Part shown: one piece after another, positions 18,379-26,359 of the stretch
Layout: each line of letters starts with the position of its first letter
How positions within the stretch are numbered: the stretch's first letter is position 1
Assembly (NCBI GenBank): GCA_052143575.1
Contig: JBKQSP010000033.1
Coordinates: 1 to 64,000 of the forward strand
Length of the DNA stretch: 64,000 nucleotides
Source: JAKACA01 sp052143575
Lineage (GTDB): Bacteria > Actinomycetota > Acidimicrobiia > Acidimicrobiales > Bog-793
Direction: 5' to 3'
The notes under the pieces: generated by a model
The model's database searches: none
What the model was told of the DNA's origin: nothing
Seen by the model: only the letters and a program-made list of their open reading frames with translations
Made by a program: the position numbers and the translations under genes

Positions 18379-19290
18379 GTGGCCCAAACTGTTCCGCTCC
18401 TGAGTGAGGGCCGCACCCTCGGTGTCCGGTTACGCGGCTTCGTCGCCCTCACGAAACCGCGGATCATCGAGCTCCTCCTCGTGACGACGCTGCCCACGAT
18501 GGTCGTCGCCCGTCACGGCCTCCCGTCGGGCTGGCTCATGCTGGCCACGCTCGTCGGCGGCTCGCTCTCGGCCGGTGGCGCCAACGCCACGAACATGTTC
18601 CTCGATCGCGACATCGACGCCATCATGAAGCGCACGCGGAAGCGCCCGCTCGTCACGGGCGCCGTCACGCCGGCCGAGTCGATCGTGTTCGCCATCACCC
18701 TGCAGATCGTGGCGTTCTTCGTGCTGTGGCGCTTCGTGAACCTGATCTCCGCCGTGCTGGCCCTCTCGGCAGCACTGTTCTACGTCTTCGTCTACACGAT
18801 TGTCTTGAAGCGCCGCTCGGCTCAGAACATCGTCATCGGCGGCGCCGCCGGTGCCGTGCCCGTGCTCATCGGCTGGACGGCCGTCACCGGTCGCCTCGCC
18901 TGGGCGCCCATCGTCTTGTTCGCCCTCATCGTCATCTGGACGCCTTCGCACTTCTGGGCGCTCGCCGTGAAGTACCGGGAGGACTACGAGGCGGCCCACG
19001 TGCCCATGCTGCCGGCCGTGGCGTCCTTCGAACGGGTCGCCCGCCAGATCGTCGTCTACTCGGTCGCCCTCGTGGCGGTGTCTGTGCTCTTTGCCGTCGT
19101 GGCCCACATGGGCCTCGTGTTCTGGGTGGTCGATCTCGTCGCCGGTGCCCTCTATGTCGCCGACGCCTTGCGGCTGCGCCGCGACGGCGGCACGGCGAAG
19201 TCCGCCATGCGGTTGTTCACGTACTCCATCACCTATGTGACGGTGATCTTCGCGGCGATGGCGATCGACGTCTTCGTCCATGTCCACTGA
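18379..19290 (+). CDS. ctaB: Protoheme IX farnesyltransferase (heme O synthase)
   Basis: A UbiA-type prenyltransferase converting heme B to heme O, feeding CtaA encoded divergently next to it. The 303-residue product has about nine helices. The Mg-prenyl-diphosphate motif is NMFLDRDIDAIMKRTRKRPL. GTG 18379 gives the usual N terminus, with the first helix after a RGFVALTKPRIIELLL motif. The 3' end overlaps the methyltransferase start by 11 bases. Confidence 0.95.
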   Translation: MAQTVPLLSEGRTLGVRLRGFVALTKPRIIELLLVTTLPTMVVARHGLPSGWLMLATLVGGSLSAGGANATNMFLDRDIDAIMKRTRKRPLVTGAVTPAESIVFAITLQIVAFFVLWRFVNLISAVLALSAALFYVFVYTIVLKRRSAQNIVIGGAAGAVPVLIGWTAVTGRLAWAPIVLFALIVIWTPSHFWALAVKYREDYEAAHVPMLPAVASFERVARQIVVYSVALVAVSVLFAVVAHMGLVFWVVDLVAGALYVADALRLRRDGGTAKSAMRLFTYSITYVTVIFAAMAIDVFVHVH

Positions 19291-20128
19291 GGGCGCCCAG
19301 GGCTCCACGGCGGCAGCCGCCCATCCCGAGCGCTGGACGGACCCGTCGTTCCTGAGGAGCGTCCAGTACGCGGATCCCTCCAATTTCGAGGCACGCCAGT
19401 CCATCTACGCCTACCAACAACCGCGCCTGCGGATTCACGATTGGGCACTCGATCTCGGCGATCTCGCCGGTGACGAGACGGTTCTCGACGTCGGTTGCGG
19501 CAACGGCTCCTACCTGGCCGCCCTACAGCGGCGAGGCCATCGTGGGCTCGTGGTGGGCATGGACTTCTCGGCCGGCATGCTGCGGAGCGTCCGCGCTTCG
19601 GACCGTGACGGCCCCCAGCCGGTCGTGCAGGGAGACGCCGCCGCCCTGCCGTTCGCGTCCGGCTCGGTCGACGTCGCCCTCGCCATGCACATGCTCTACC
19701 ACGTGCCCGATCGCGCACGGGCGCTTCTCGAGCTGCGCCGCGTCGTCGGCCGGGAGGGCGTTCTGCTCGTCGTGCTCAACGGCTCGCAGCACAGCGCCGA
19801 GCTGCGCGCCCTCGTGCGTCGGTGGTTCGCCGAAACCGGTGCACGGGCCGTTCCGCCGCGTCAGTCGCTCGACGCCGATGCCGGCGAGAGCTTGCTGAGC
19901 CGCTACTTCTCCGTCGCGCGCCACGACGCTCCAGCGGCTCAGCTCGTGATGAGCGAGCCACGACCCGTCGTCGAGTACGTGCGCAGCATGAGCTTCATCC
20001 GGCCGGGCCCCGAGGCGGGGGACGAGGAAGCCCTCTTGGCCTTCGTGGCCGAGGCGGTGTCATCCAGCATCGCCGCCGAGGGTGCTTTTCGCATCACGAC
20101 GGCGAGCAGTTGCCTCGTGTGCCGCTGA
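19280..20128 (+). CDS. Class I SAM-dependent methyltransferase
   Basis: A 282-residue protein with a Rossmann methyltransferase core: motif I VLDVGCGNGSYLAAL (about 73-87), acidic end of strand 2 at VVGMDFSAGML, motif III PVVQGDAAALPF, and MHMLYHVPDRARAL. This is the UbiE/Methyltransf_11 type. Its ATG lies inside the end of ctaB, so it is probably co-translated. The substrate cannot be told from sequence. Confidence 0.8.
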   Translation: MSTEGAQGSTAAAAHPERWTDPSFLRSVQYADPSNFEARQSIYAYQQPRLRIHDWALDLGDLAGDETVLDVGCGNGSYLAALQRRGHRGLVVGMDFSAGMLRSVRASDRDGPQPVVQGDAAALPFASGSVDVALAMHMLYHVPDRARALLELRRVVGREGVLLVVLNGSQHSAELRALVRRWFAETGARAVPPRQSLDADAGESLLSRYFSVARHDAPAAQLVMSEPRPVVEYVRSMSFIRPGPEAGDEEALLAFVAEAVSSSIAAEGAFRITTASSCLVCR

Positions 20129-20171
20129 TGCGAGTCGGCTCAGGGAACGCCCACCGGATACTGTCCGGGCT

Positions 20172-20792
20172 ATGAGCCCCGTGCCGGCGCGGCGTCGACT
20201 CTCGGCCGCCGACCGGCGATCGCAGCTGATCGAGGTCGGCTGCAATGCCTTCGCCGAGCTCGGCTACGAGGCCGCCACCGTGGAGGAGATCGCTCGCAGG
20301 GCCGGCATCACGAAGCCGATCGTCTACGAGCACTTCGGCGGCAAGGACGGCCTCTACACCGTCATCATCGAGCACGAGGCGACCTGTGTGCTCGAGACCA
20401 TCTCGAAGGCCATCGCCGTCGGGTCGCCGCGTGAGCGCATCGAAGCCGCCGTGCTCGCCTTTCTCGGCTACGTGCGCGACAACCCGGCCGGTTTCGCCGT
20501 GCTTGTCCGCGACAGCCCGGCGAGCAGCCGCTACGCCAGCATGCTGGCGGACATCGCTTCCCAAGTGGGCTGCATCTTCACCGAGGAGTTCGAACGCGCC
20601 GGCTACGACGGGCGCTTTGCTCCCATCTATGCGCAGGCGCTCATCGGCATGGTGACGTCCGTGGGCGAGTGGTGGGACGAGGATCGCTCCCGCCCCGTGG
20701 AGGACGTCGCCAGCCACGTGGCGGCGCTCGCCTGGATGGGGTTGCGCCACCTTCCCCGCAATCCCGCCAGGGTCAATCCCAGCGGAACATGA
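20172..20792 (+). CDS. TetR-family transcriptional regulator
   Basis: A 206-residue repressor-type protein. The N-terminal HTH reads FAELGYEAATVEEIARRAGI-TKPIVYEHFGGKDGLY (about 25-62), and the ligand-binding domain is divergent. ATG 20172 is chosen since the upstream extension overlaps the methyltransferase out of frame. The 3' end overlaps the convergent ABC permease gene by 20 bases. It may control the adjacent exporter; that is inferred from proximity. Confidence 0.85.
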   Translation: MSPVPARRRLSAADRRSQLIEVGCNAFAELGYEAATVEEIARRAGITKPIVYEHFGGKDGLYTVIIEHEATCVLETISKAIAVGSPRERIEAAVLAFLGYVRDNPAGFAVLVRDSPASSRYASMLADIASQVGCIFTEEFERAGYDGRFAPIYAQALIGMVTSVGEWWDEDRSRPVEDVASHVAALAWMGLRHLPRNPARVNPSGT

Positions 20793-21501
20793 CGGCGGCG
20801 ACCACCGGAGCCGCCACCGCCCAGGTGACGAGGACGATCCACGACTCGGCCGGGCCGGCGCCGGCCGTCCCAGAGCCTGCGAGGGTCGCCTGCAGCGCAC
20901 GTGAGAGGGCGGCGGCAGGCAGAGCGCGGGCGACGACGGCGAAGCCGCCCAGCTTCGTCACCGGGAAGACGATTCCGCCGATCAGCAGCAGCACGAGGTA
21001 GACGCCATTGGAGAGTGCCAGGTTGATCTCCGCTCTGAGCGCCCCCGCCATGGCGAGACCGATGCCGGCGAAGGCAACGGTCGCCAGCAGCTCGGCGACA
21101 ACGGCGAGCCCGGCCGAGGCGTGCGGCCGCCAACCGAGGCCGACGGCGATCGCCACGAGGATGACGACTTGGACGACCTCCACGGCGATGACCGAGATGA
21201 TCTTGGCGGCGAGCAGCCGCGGGCGACCGAGCGGCGTCGAACCGAGTCGCTTCAGCACGCCGTAGCTCCGCTCGAAGCCCGTGGCGATACCGAGGCTCAC
21301 CATCGCTGTCGACATCACCGCCAGCGCCAGGACGCCCGGCGCCAGGAAGTCGATCGGGTGCCGGTCGCCGGTCGGCAACACGTGGACCTCCGAGAAGAAG
21401 ACGAGCAGGAAGGCGGGGATGCCGAGCGTGACGAGGAGGGTTTCGCCGCGCTGCAACGTCATGGTGACCTCGGCGGCGACCTGGGAACGGAGGGCACGCA
21501 C
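20773..21501 (-). CDS. ABC-2 type transporter permease
   Basis: A 242-residue integral membrane subunit with about six hydrophobic segments. Among them are LLVTLGIPAFLLVFF at the N terminus and GVYLVLLLIGGIVFP in the middle. The conserved block ERSYGVLKRLGSTPLGRPRLL is typical of ABC-2 drug or daunorubicin-type exporters. It follows the ATPase gene by two bases and forms a two-gene exporter with it. The substrate is unknown. Confidence 0.85.
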   Translation of the reverse strand: MRALRSQVAAEVTMTLQRGETLLVTLGIPAFLLVFFSEVHVLPTGDRHPIDFLAPGVLALAVMSTAMVSLGIATGFERSYGVLKRLGSTPLGRPRLLAAKIISVIAVEVVQVVILVAIAVGLGWRPHASAGLAVVAELLATVAFAGIGLAMAGALRAEINLALSNGVYLVLLLIGGIVFPVTKLGGFAVVARALPAAALSRALQATLAGSGTAGAGPAESWIVLVTWAVAAPVVAAVMFRWD

Positions 21502-21503
21502 GC

Positions 21504-22454
21504 TCAGGCCGACCCGTCCGGATCGCTCACGAGCCGCAAGAAGAGGTCCTCCAGCCGCTCATGGCCAGCCCGGAGCGTCCCGAGAGCGAGTCCCCGCTCC
21601 GCCATCCAGGTGTTGAGCGACGCCAGCAAAGCAGGCGTGAGGGCGCCCGGGACGACGTAGTCGCCGGGTCCCCCCTCGGTCACTTCCACGCCGAGCGCCG
21701 CCGAGAGAGCAGCGACGTCGAGCCCGGCGGCGGCCGAGAAACGCACGGCGTCAGTTCCCGAGGCGATTTCTCCCGGAGCGCCGGCGACGACGACGCGACC
21801 GCGATTGATGATGACGACACGGTCGGCGAGTCGCTCCACCTCGTCGAGCTCGTGGCTCGTGAGCACGACACAGGTGCCCTCGTCTCGCACGGCGGCGATG
21901 ACGCCTCGCACGGCGAGGCGCCCAGCCGGGTCGACGCCCGACGTTGGCTCGTCGAGGAAGACGACCTGCGGGCGCCCGAGCAGGGCGAGGGCGAGGGCGA
22001 GGCGCTGCTGTTCGCCACCGGACAATCGCTTGAAGGGCGTTCTTGCGACGCCACCGAGACCGAGCAGTTCGATCAGCTCCGATCCGTCCCGGGGCTGGTC
22101 GTAGTAGGAGGCGAACAGGTGCACCGCTCGTTCCGCGTTCATCATCGGGTAGATGCCCGGTTGCTGCAGCATGACGCCGATGCGGCTCACGAGGGCGCGG
22201 TGGTCGCCCGCCGGGTCGAGTCCGAGGACCCGGACCTTTCCGGAGCCGGGCCGGCGGTAGCCCTCGAGAGTCTCGACGGTGGTGGTCTTCCCGGCGCCGT
22301 TCGGCCCCAGGATCGCCAGCACCTCGCCCGAACTGGCCGTGAACGATATGCCGTCCACGGCGACCCGCTCTCCGTAGGCCACGCGGAGATCCTCAACGAC
22401 GACAGCAGGAGCGGCGGTCCCGCCGGGCGGGCCCGGAGCCGTCTCGAAGCCCAC
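21504..22454 (-). CDS. ABC transporter ATP-binding protein
   Basis: A 316-residue ATPase of the drug-exporter type. Walker A is LGPNGAGKTTT, the signature is RLSGGEQQRLALAL, Walker B is VVFLDEPTSGVDP, and the H-loop is VVLTSHELDEVERL. The C-terminal ~90 residues form the accessory domain seen in ABC-2 exporters. GTG 22454 starts three bases after the response-regulator stop, so the exporter is probably transcribed with the two-component system upstream. Confidence 0.9.
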   Translation of the reverse strand: MGFETAPGPPGGTAAPAVVVEDLRVAYGERVAVDGISFTASSGEVLAILGPNGAGKTTTVETLEGYRRPGSGKVRVLGLDPAGDHRALVSRIGVMLQQPGIYPMMNAERAVHLFASYYDQPRDGSELIELLGLGGVARTPFKRLSGGEQQRLALALALLGRPQVVFLDEPTSGVDPAGRLAVRGVIAAVRDEGTCVVLTSHELDEVERLADRVVIINRGRVVVAGAPGEIASGTDAVRFSAAAGLDVAALSAALGVEVTEGGPGDYVVPGALTPALLASLNTWMAERGLALGTLRAGHERLEDLFLRLVSDPDGSA

Positions 22455-22456
22455 GC

Positions 22457-23350
22457 TCAGCGCCGCGGCGCCTCGAAGCGATAGCCGACGCCGCGGATCG
22501 TCGTGATGAGGACCGGATGAGCGGGGTCCGCCTCGATGCGGGAGCGCAGCCGCTTGATGTGGACGTCGAGCGTCTTCGTGTCGCCGACGTAGTCGAGGCC
22601 CCACACCCGGTCGATGAGCGTGTCACGCGTGACGACCCTGCCGGCGTTGGCGAGGAGGATCTCGAGGAGCTCGAACTCCTTGAGGGGCAGCTTCACCTCC
22701 TGCTCTCGCACCATGCATTCGTGGCGAGAGACGTCGAGGTGCACGCCGCCGACTTCGAGGACCTCCTCGAGGTCACGGCGCAGCGGTCGGCGCTCGGACG
22801 CCCCCGAGCGCTGCCGCTCTGGCGCCACGGCCGGAACCGGAGCAACCGTCGCCGTCGCCTCCACCAGCGCCGCCGTCGGATTGATCGCCACGACCGCCGC
22901 CAGTGACCCGTCGCCGTTCTCGCTCGCGGTCCGGGAGGGGTGGTTGATGTTGCTGAGCGGGATCTGCCTCGACCCGCGACGCAAGACGGCTCGCATGCGG
23001 GAGACGAGCTCACGGAGCCGGTACGGCTTGGCGACATAGTCGTCGGCACCGACCTCGAGGCCGACGACGGTGTCGAGCTCGGTGGACTTTGCCGTCACCA
23101 TGATGATGGGGACGTCGGAGTGGGCGCGGATCGTGCGGCAGACGTCGATGCCGGACATACGCGGCAGCATGACGTCGAGGAGCACGAGGTCGGTTGTGGC
23201 TGCGTCGAAGCGCTCGAGCGCTTCGACACCGTCTCGGGCGACGGTGATGGCGAAGCCCTCACGCTCGAGTCCTACGACGAGGGCGTCCACGAAGGACTCG
23301 GCATCCTCCACGAGGAGGACCCGAGTGGGTGCTGCGATGTCGATGGTCAC
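22457..23350 (-). CDS. OmpR/PhoB-type response regulator with a long linker
   Basis: The receiver domain (about 9-122) has acidic residues in VEDAES, phospho-acceptor Asp in LVLLDVMLPRMSG, Thr in IIMVTAKS and Lys in YVAKPYRLREL. A winged-helix DNA-binding domain occupies about 205-297 (LPLKEFELLEILL, RTLIDRVWG-like, TLDVHIKRLRSRIE). Between them are some 80 residues of Ala/Pro-rich linker, longer than usual. It starts at GTG 23350, overlapping the kinase stop. It resembles RegX3/PhoB, but phoU lies 8 kb away, so the phosphate link is only suggestive. Confidence 0.9.
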   Translation of the reverse strand: MTIDIAAPTRVLLVEDAESFVDALVVGLEREGFAITVARDGVEALERFDAATTDLVLLDVMLPRMSGIDVCRTIRAHSDVPIIMVTAKSTELDTVVGLEVGADDYVAKPYRLRELVSRMRAVLRRGSRQIPLSNINHPSRTASENGDGSLAAVVAINPTAALVEATATVAPVPAVAPERQRSGASERRPLRRDLEEVLEVGGVHLDVSRHECMVREQEVKLPLKEFELLEILLANAGRVVTRDTLIDRVWGLDYVGDTKTLDVHIKRLRSRIEADPAHPVLITTIRGVGYRFEAPRR

Positions 23351-24591
23351 ACGTCGCTCCTCGGCTGGAGGGGCAGGCGGAGCGTGAAGGTCGAGCCTTC
23401 GCCCTCCCGGGACTCCACCTGCACGCTGCCACGATGGTTGGCGGCTACGTGGCGCACGATAGCCAGTCCGAGTCCCGTCCCGCCTGTCGAGCGACTGCGG
23501 CCCTGGTCGACGCGGTAGAAACGCTCGAAGATGCGTTCCAGATCACGCGCCGGTATGCCGACGCCGGCGTCGGCCACCTCGATGAGTACCTCGTCGCCGG
23601 CCAACCGGCCGGTGCAGCTGACGTCGGAGTTCTCGTAGGAGAACTTCACGGCGTTCTCGAGCAGGTTGTAGACGGCCGAGGTGAGCTGGCGACGGTCGCC
23701 GAGCACGGCCACGGGCGGATCCGGCTCGTCGAGAACGACCTGCACGTTGAGCTGCTCCGCCGCCGCCCTCACGCGCTCGGCCGCTTCGGCCATGACGAGG
23801 TTGACGAGTACCGGCTCGCGAGGCGGTGACTCCTCGTTCTCGATCCGGGAAAGATCGAGCAGGTCGTCGATGACCCGGCTGATGCGAAACGCCTCCGTGT
23901 GGATGCGGTGCGCCAGTCGTTGGGCGACTTGCGGCTCCGTTTCGGCGAGGAGGGTCTCGGCGAGGAGGCCGACGGCGCCCATGGGCGTCTTCAGCTCGTG
24001 GCTGACGTTGGCGACGAAGTCGCGACGGATGCCCTCGAGCCGCCGCCGCTCAGACACGTCGTCGATCACGGCCATCACGCCGAGGACCCGAGTGCCGTTG
24101 TCGATGCTCTCGGTTCGCACGACGAGTGTCCGCCGCGGCGGCCCGTAGAGCTCGAGCGTGCGTTCCTCCGTGGCGCCGATGGGCGTCGACTGCAGCAGCT
24201 CCTCGACGGCTTGGGCGGCGAGAGCGTCTCCGTGCCGACCGCTCATGAGCATGAGGGCGTTGTGGTTCGAGAAGACCGTCTCGCCGTGCTCGTCACGGAT
24301 CAGGACGGCCTGCGGGAGGGCGTCGAGCGCTCGGCGGATACGGATCGTCTCCGAGCTGGCCTCGTGCACGGCTGCCACCGCGTTGTCCGTGGCCCGTTCC
24401 AGGAGGGCGAGGCTTTCCTCCAGACTCTTCGGATCGCGGGAGGGAGGGTCGGCGCCGAGACGGGAGACGAGTGCCCCGATCCTCTGGCGCATCGCCCGTC
24501 CGCCCCGCCGATCACCGAGGGAGAAGGCGGCGCCGATCGCCACGATCACGACGACAGCGGTGACCACGATCTCGAGCACAGATACGTGCAT
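23347..24591 (-). CDS. SenX3/PhoR-like sensor histidine kinase
   Basis: A membrane-anchored kinase of about 414 residues: one N-terminal helix (VVTAVVVIVAIGAAFSLG), a coiled region, a PAS-like domain (about 85-190), then HisKA with the phospho-acceptor His in NVSHELKTPMGAV. HATPase follows, with the N box NLLENAVKF, the G1 box DAGVGIPARDLE and the G2 box GTGLGLAIV. ATG 24591 fits the GGAGG upstream better than the GTG at 24603. It is transcribed away from the T4SS-like locus, from the same AT-rich intergenic region. Confidence 0.9.
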   Translation of the reverse strand: MHVSVLEIVVTAVVVIVAIGAAFSLGDRRGGRAMRQRIGALVSRLGADPPSRDPKSLEESLALLERATDNAVAAVHEASSETIRIRRALDALPQAVLIRDEHGETVFSNHNALMLMSGRHGDALAAQAVEELLQSTPIGATEERTLELYGPPRRTLVVRTESIDNGTRVLGVMAVIDDVSERRRLEGIRRDFVANVSHELKTPMGAVGLLAETLLAETEPQVAQRLAHRIHTEAFRISRVIDDLLDLSRIENEESPPREPVLVNLVMAEAAERVRAAAEQLNVQVVLDEPDPPVAVLGDRRQLTSAVYNLLENAVKFSYENSDVSCTGRLAGDEVLIEVADAGVGIPARDLERIFERFYRVDQGRSRSTGGTGLGLAIVRHVAANHRGSVQVESREGEGSTFTLRLPLQPRSDV

Positions 24592-24661
24592 CACGGTCGC
24601 CACGCCTCCAGCTTGGCAGCCCGCTCCGCCTTGCCCGTTTGCAGAAATATAAGAAAATCAC

Positions 24662-24691
24662 TTGAGAACAAAAGAAAACCACTGATATCCT
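24662..24691 (+). promoter_or_regulatory. Putative sigma-70-type promoter of the T4SS-like locus
   Basis: TTGAGA (24662-24667) and TATCCT (24686-24691) are 18 bases apart, within a strikingly AT-rich island (about 24641-24695) in otherwise GC-rich DNA. A 70-base leader follows, containing the perfect palindrome CTGAGCGCTCAG (about 24736-24747). The GGGAGG ribosome-binding site lies before the GTG at 24762. The island also lies upstream of the divergent kinase gene and may serve both. Confidence 0.45.
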
Positions 24692-24761
24692 GATGAGCAG
24701 CATCGGTCGATCCGGCCCGTCGTGAGTCCAAGCGCCTGAGCGCTCAGCCGGGAGGTCGATC

Positions 24762-25073
24762 GTGACACCACTCATCCACCGGTGGCTGCTGGCGGGAACG
24801 CCAATCGTCCCCTTCAACCCCAACTCGGGCGCCGTCCCCGGCTCCGGTCCGCTCGAGACCCTGACGAACGGCATCGGTTGGTGGGCGCTCGTCGCTTCGC
24901 TCGTCGGGCTCGTGCTCGGCGCCGCCGCCTGGGCACTCGGGAGCCACACGAACAACTACCAGTACTCGAGCGCCGGGCGGCGGGCGGTCGTGGTCTCCGC
25001 CATGGCCGCCCTCGTGATCGGGGCGGCACCGATCGTCATCAACTTCCTGTTCAGCCAAGGACGGCTGTTCTGA
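24762..25073 (+). CDS. Small two-helix membrane protein at the head of a T4SS-like locus
   Basis: A 103-residue protein from GTG 24762 with a strong GGGAGG site. A short N-terminal segment (PNSGAVPGSGPLETL) is followed by two helices (about 40-60 and 76-96) separated by a NNYQYSSAGRR loop. This layout matches the small DUF6112-like membrane proteins that begin actinobacterial conjugation-type clusters, judged from memory. It may play a VirB2/VirB3-like role; that is not established. Confidence 0.7.
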   Translation: MTPLIHRWLLAGTPIVPFNPNSGAVPGSGPLETLTNGIGWWALVASLVGLVLGAAAWALGSHTNNYQYSSAGRRAVVVSAMAALVIGAAPIVINFLFSQGRLF

Positions 25074-26359
25074 GCCCGTCCGGCGCCGGCGGCGGTCCCG
25101 GGTCCCTCGCCGCCGCCCCGGCGCTGTTGTCGCCGGCCCGCCGAGCGGTCAGTTCCGGGCTCCTTCCGAGCCCGTCGAACCTCTTGAAGCAGCTGGCGAC
25201 CGATCTCGTCTCGGGTTTCTTCAAGGCGTTCGCACACTGGGTGGCGAGCGGCACGACGTGGCTGCTGCATGAGGCATGGCACGGCATGTCGGCCACGACC
25301 GAGCCGGTGCTGACGGGCGCCGCCTTCAGCTCCGAGTACCAGGTCATGATCCTCATCGGGCTAGGCGGTGTGGCGCCCATGCTCGGGCTCGCCGTCATTC
25401 AGGCCATCGCCCGACAGGATCCGAGTGGTCTCCTGCGGACCGCCCTCCTGCGCCTCCCGACGGCGCTCCTGCTCACCGGTGTCGTGATCGAGCTCGTGTC
25501 GCTCGGCCTCAGGTTCACCGACGAGGCGAGCGTCGCCTTGCTGACGGCGGGCGCAGGCGCCGCCGGGCGGGCCTTCGGCAACATCGAGGCTGCCGTCGGG
25601 CCGGTGGCGCCGGCGGCGTACGGATTCGGCCAGCTGCTCCTTGTCCTCGTCGTAGCGCTCGTCGGGTTCATGCTCTGGGTCGAGCTGGCGGTGCGATCCG
25701 CCGCTGTCGCCGTGGCGACACTGTTTCTCCCGCTCGCCCTCGCCGGGCTCGTCTGGCCGGCGACCTCGCACTGGGCGCGGCGCCTCGGAGAGACGCTTGC
25801 CGGCCTCGTCCTCATGAAGCTCGTCATGGCCGCCGTGCTCGCACTTGCCGGCGGTGCCCTCGCGGCGGACGCCGGCGGCATCTCGAGCCTCGTGGAGGGC
25901 GTCGCCCTGCTCGGCCTGACGGCGTTCTCTCCCTTCGTCCTGTTCCGGTTGATCCCCATCGTCGAGGGCGGTGCCGTCGGGCACCTCGAGGGGGCTCGCC
26001 CGGCGCAGGCAGTGAAGGACCAGGCGTCGTCTCTTGCCGCCGACGGCGCCCACTGGGTGACGGCAGCTCTCAGCGTCGCCAAGCCGGCCTCGAAGGGCAC
26101 CTCCGGCCAGGAGGGAGTGGCCAGCCTACCTGGCGCCGGCGGCAGCGTCTTCGCTGCCGGGGCAGCGAGCCGTGGGCGTGCAGCTGCCCGGCCGTCGTCC
26201 TCGCCGGGTGCCACCGGAGGCGACCCGGGCAGGGGCGAAGCGCCAGCGGGCCGCACGGGCGAGCCGGCGGCGCCCGGGAGCGGGAGCCAACTCGGCGAGG
26301 CGGGCTGGGTGCAGCACATCGTCCGTCGCTCCGAGAACCGCAGCCGTGGCCCCTCCTGA
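25070..26359 (+). CDS. VirB6/TrbL-like T4SS membrane protein
   Basis: A polytopic protein of roughly 400-430 residues with at least five long hydrophobic helices (for example LLLVLVVALVGFMLWVELAV and VAVATLFLPLALAGLVW), then a soluble Gly/Pro/Ala-rich tail of about 100 residues. The start is uncertain: CTG 25070 overlaps the previous stop, while TTG 25127 and TTG 25184 are in frame. The family-like part begins around NLLKQLATDLVSGFF. It would form the inner-membrane part of the channel with the ATPases downstream. Confidence 0.7.
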   Translation: MSPSGAGGGPGSLAAAPALLSPARRAVSSGLLPSPSNLLKQLATDLVSGFFKAFAHWVASGTTWLLHEAWHGMSATTEPVLTGAAFSSEYQVMILIGLGGVAPMLGLAVIQAIARQDPSGLLRTALLRLPTALLLTGVVIELVSLGLRFTDEASVALLTAGAGAAGRAFGNIEAAVGPVAPAAYGFGQLLLVLVVALVGFMLWVELAVRSAAVAVATLFLPLALAGLVWPATSHWARRLGETLAGLVLMKLVMAAVLALAGGALAADAGGISSLVEGVALLGLTAFSPFVLFRLIPIVEGGAVGHLEGARPAQAVKDQASSLAADGAHWVTAALSVAKPASKGTSGQEGVASLPGAGGSVFAAGAASRGRAAARPSSSPGATGGDPGRGEAPAGRTGEPAAPGSGSQLGEAGWVQHIVRRSENRSRGPS

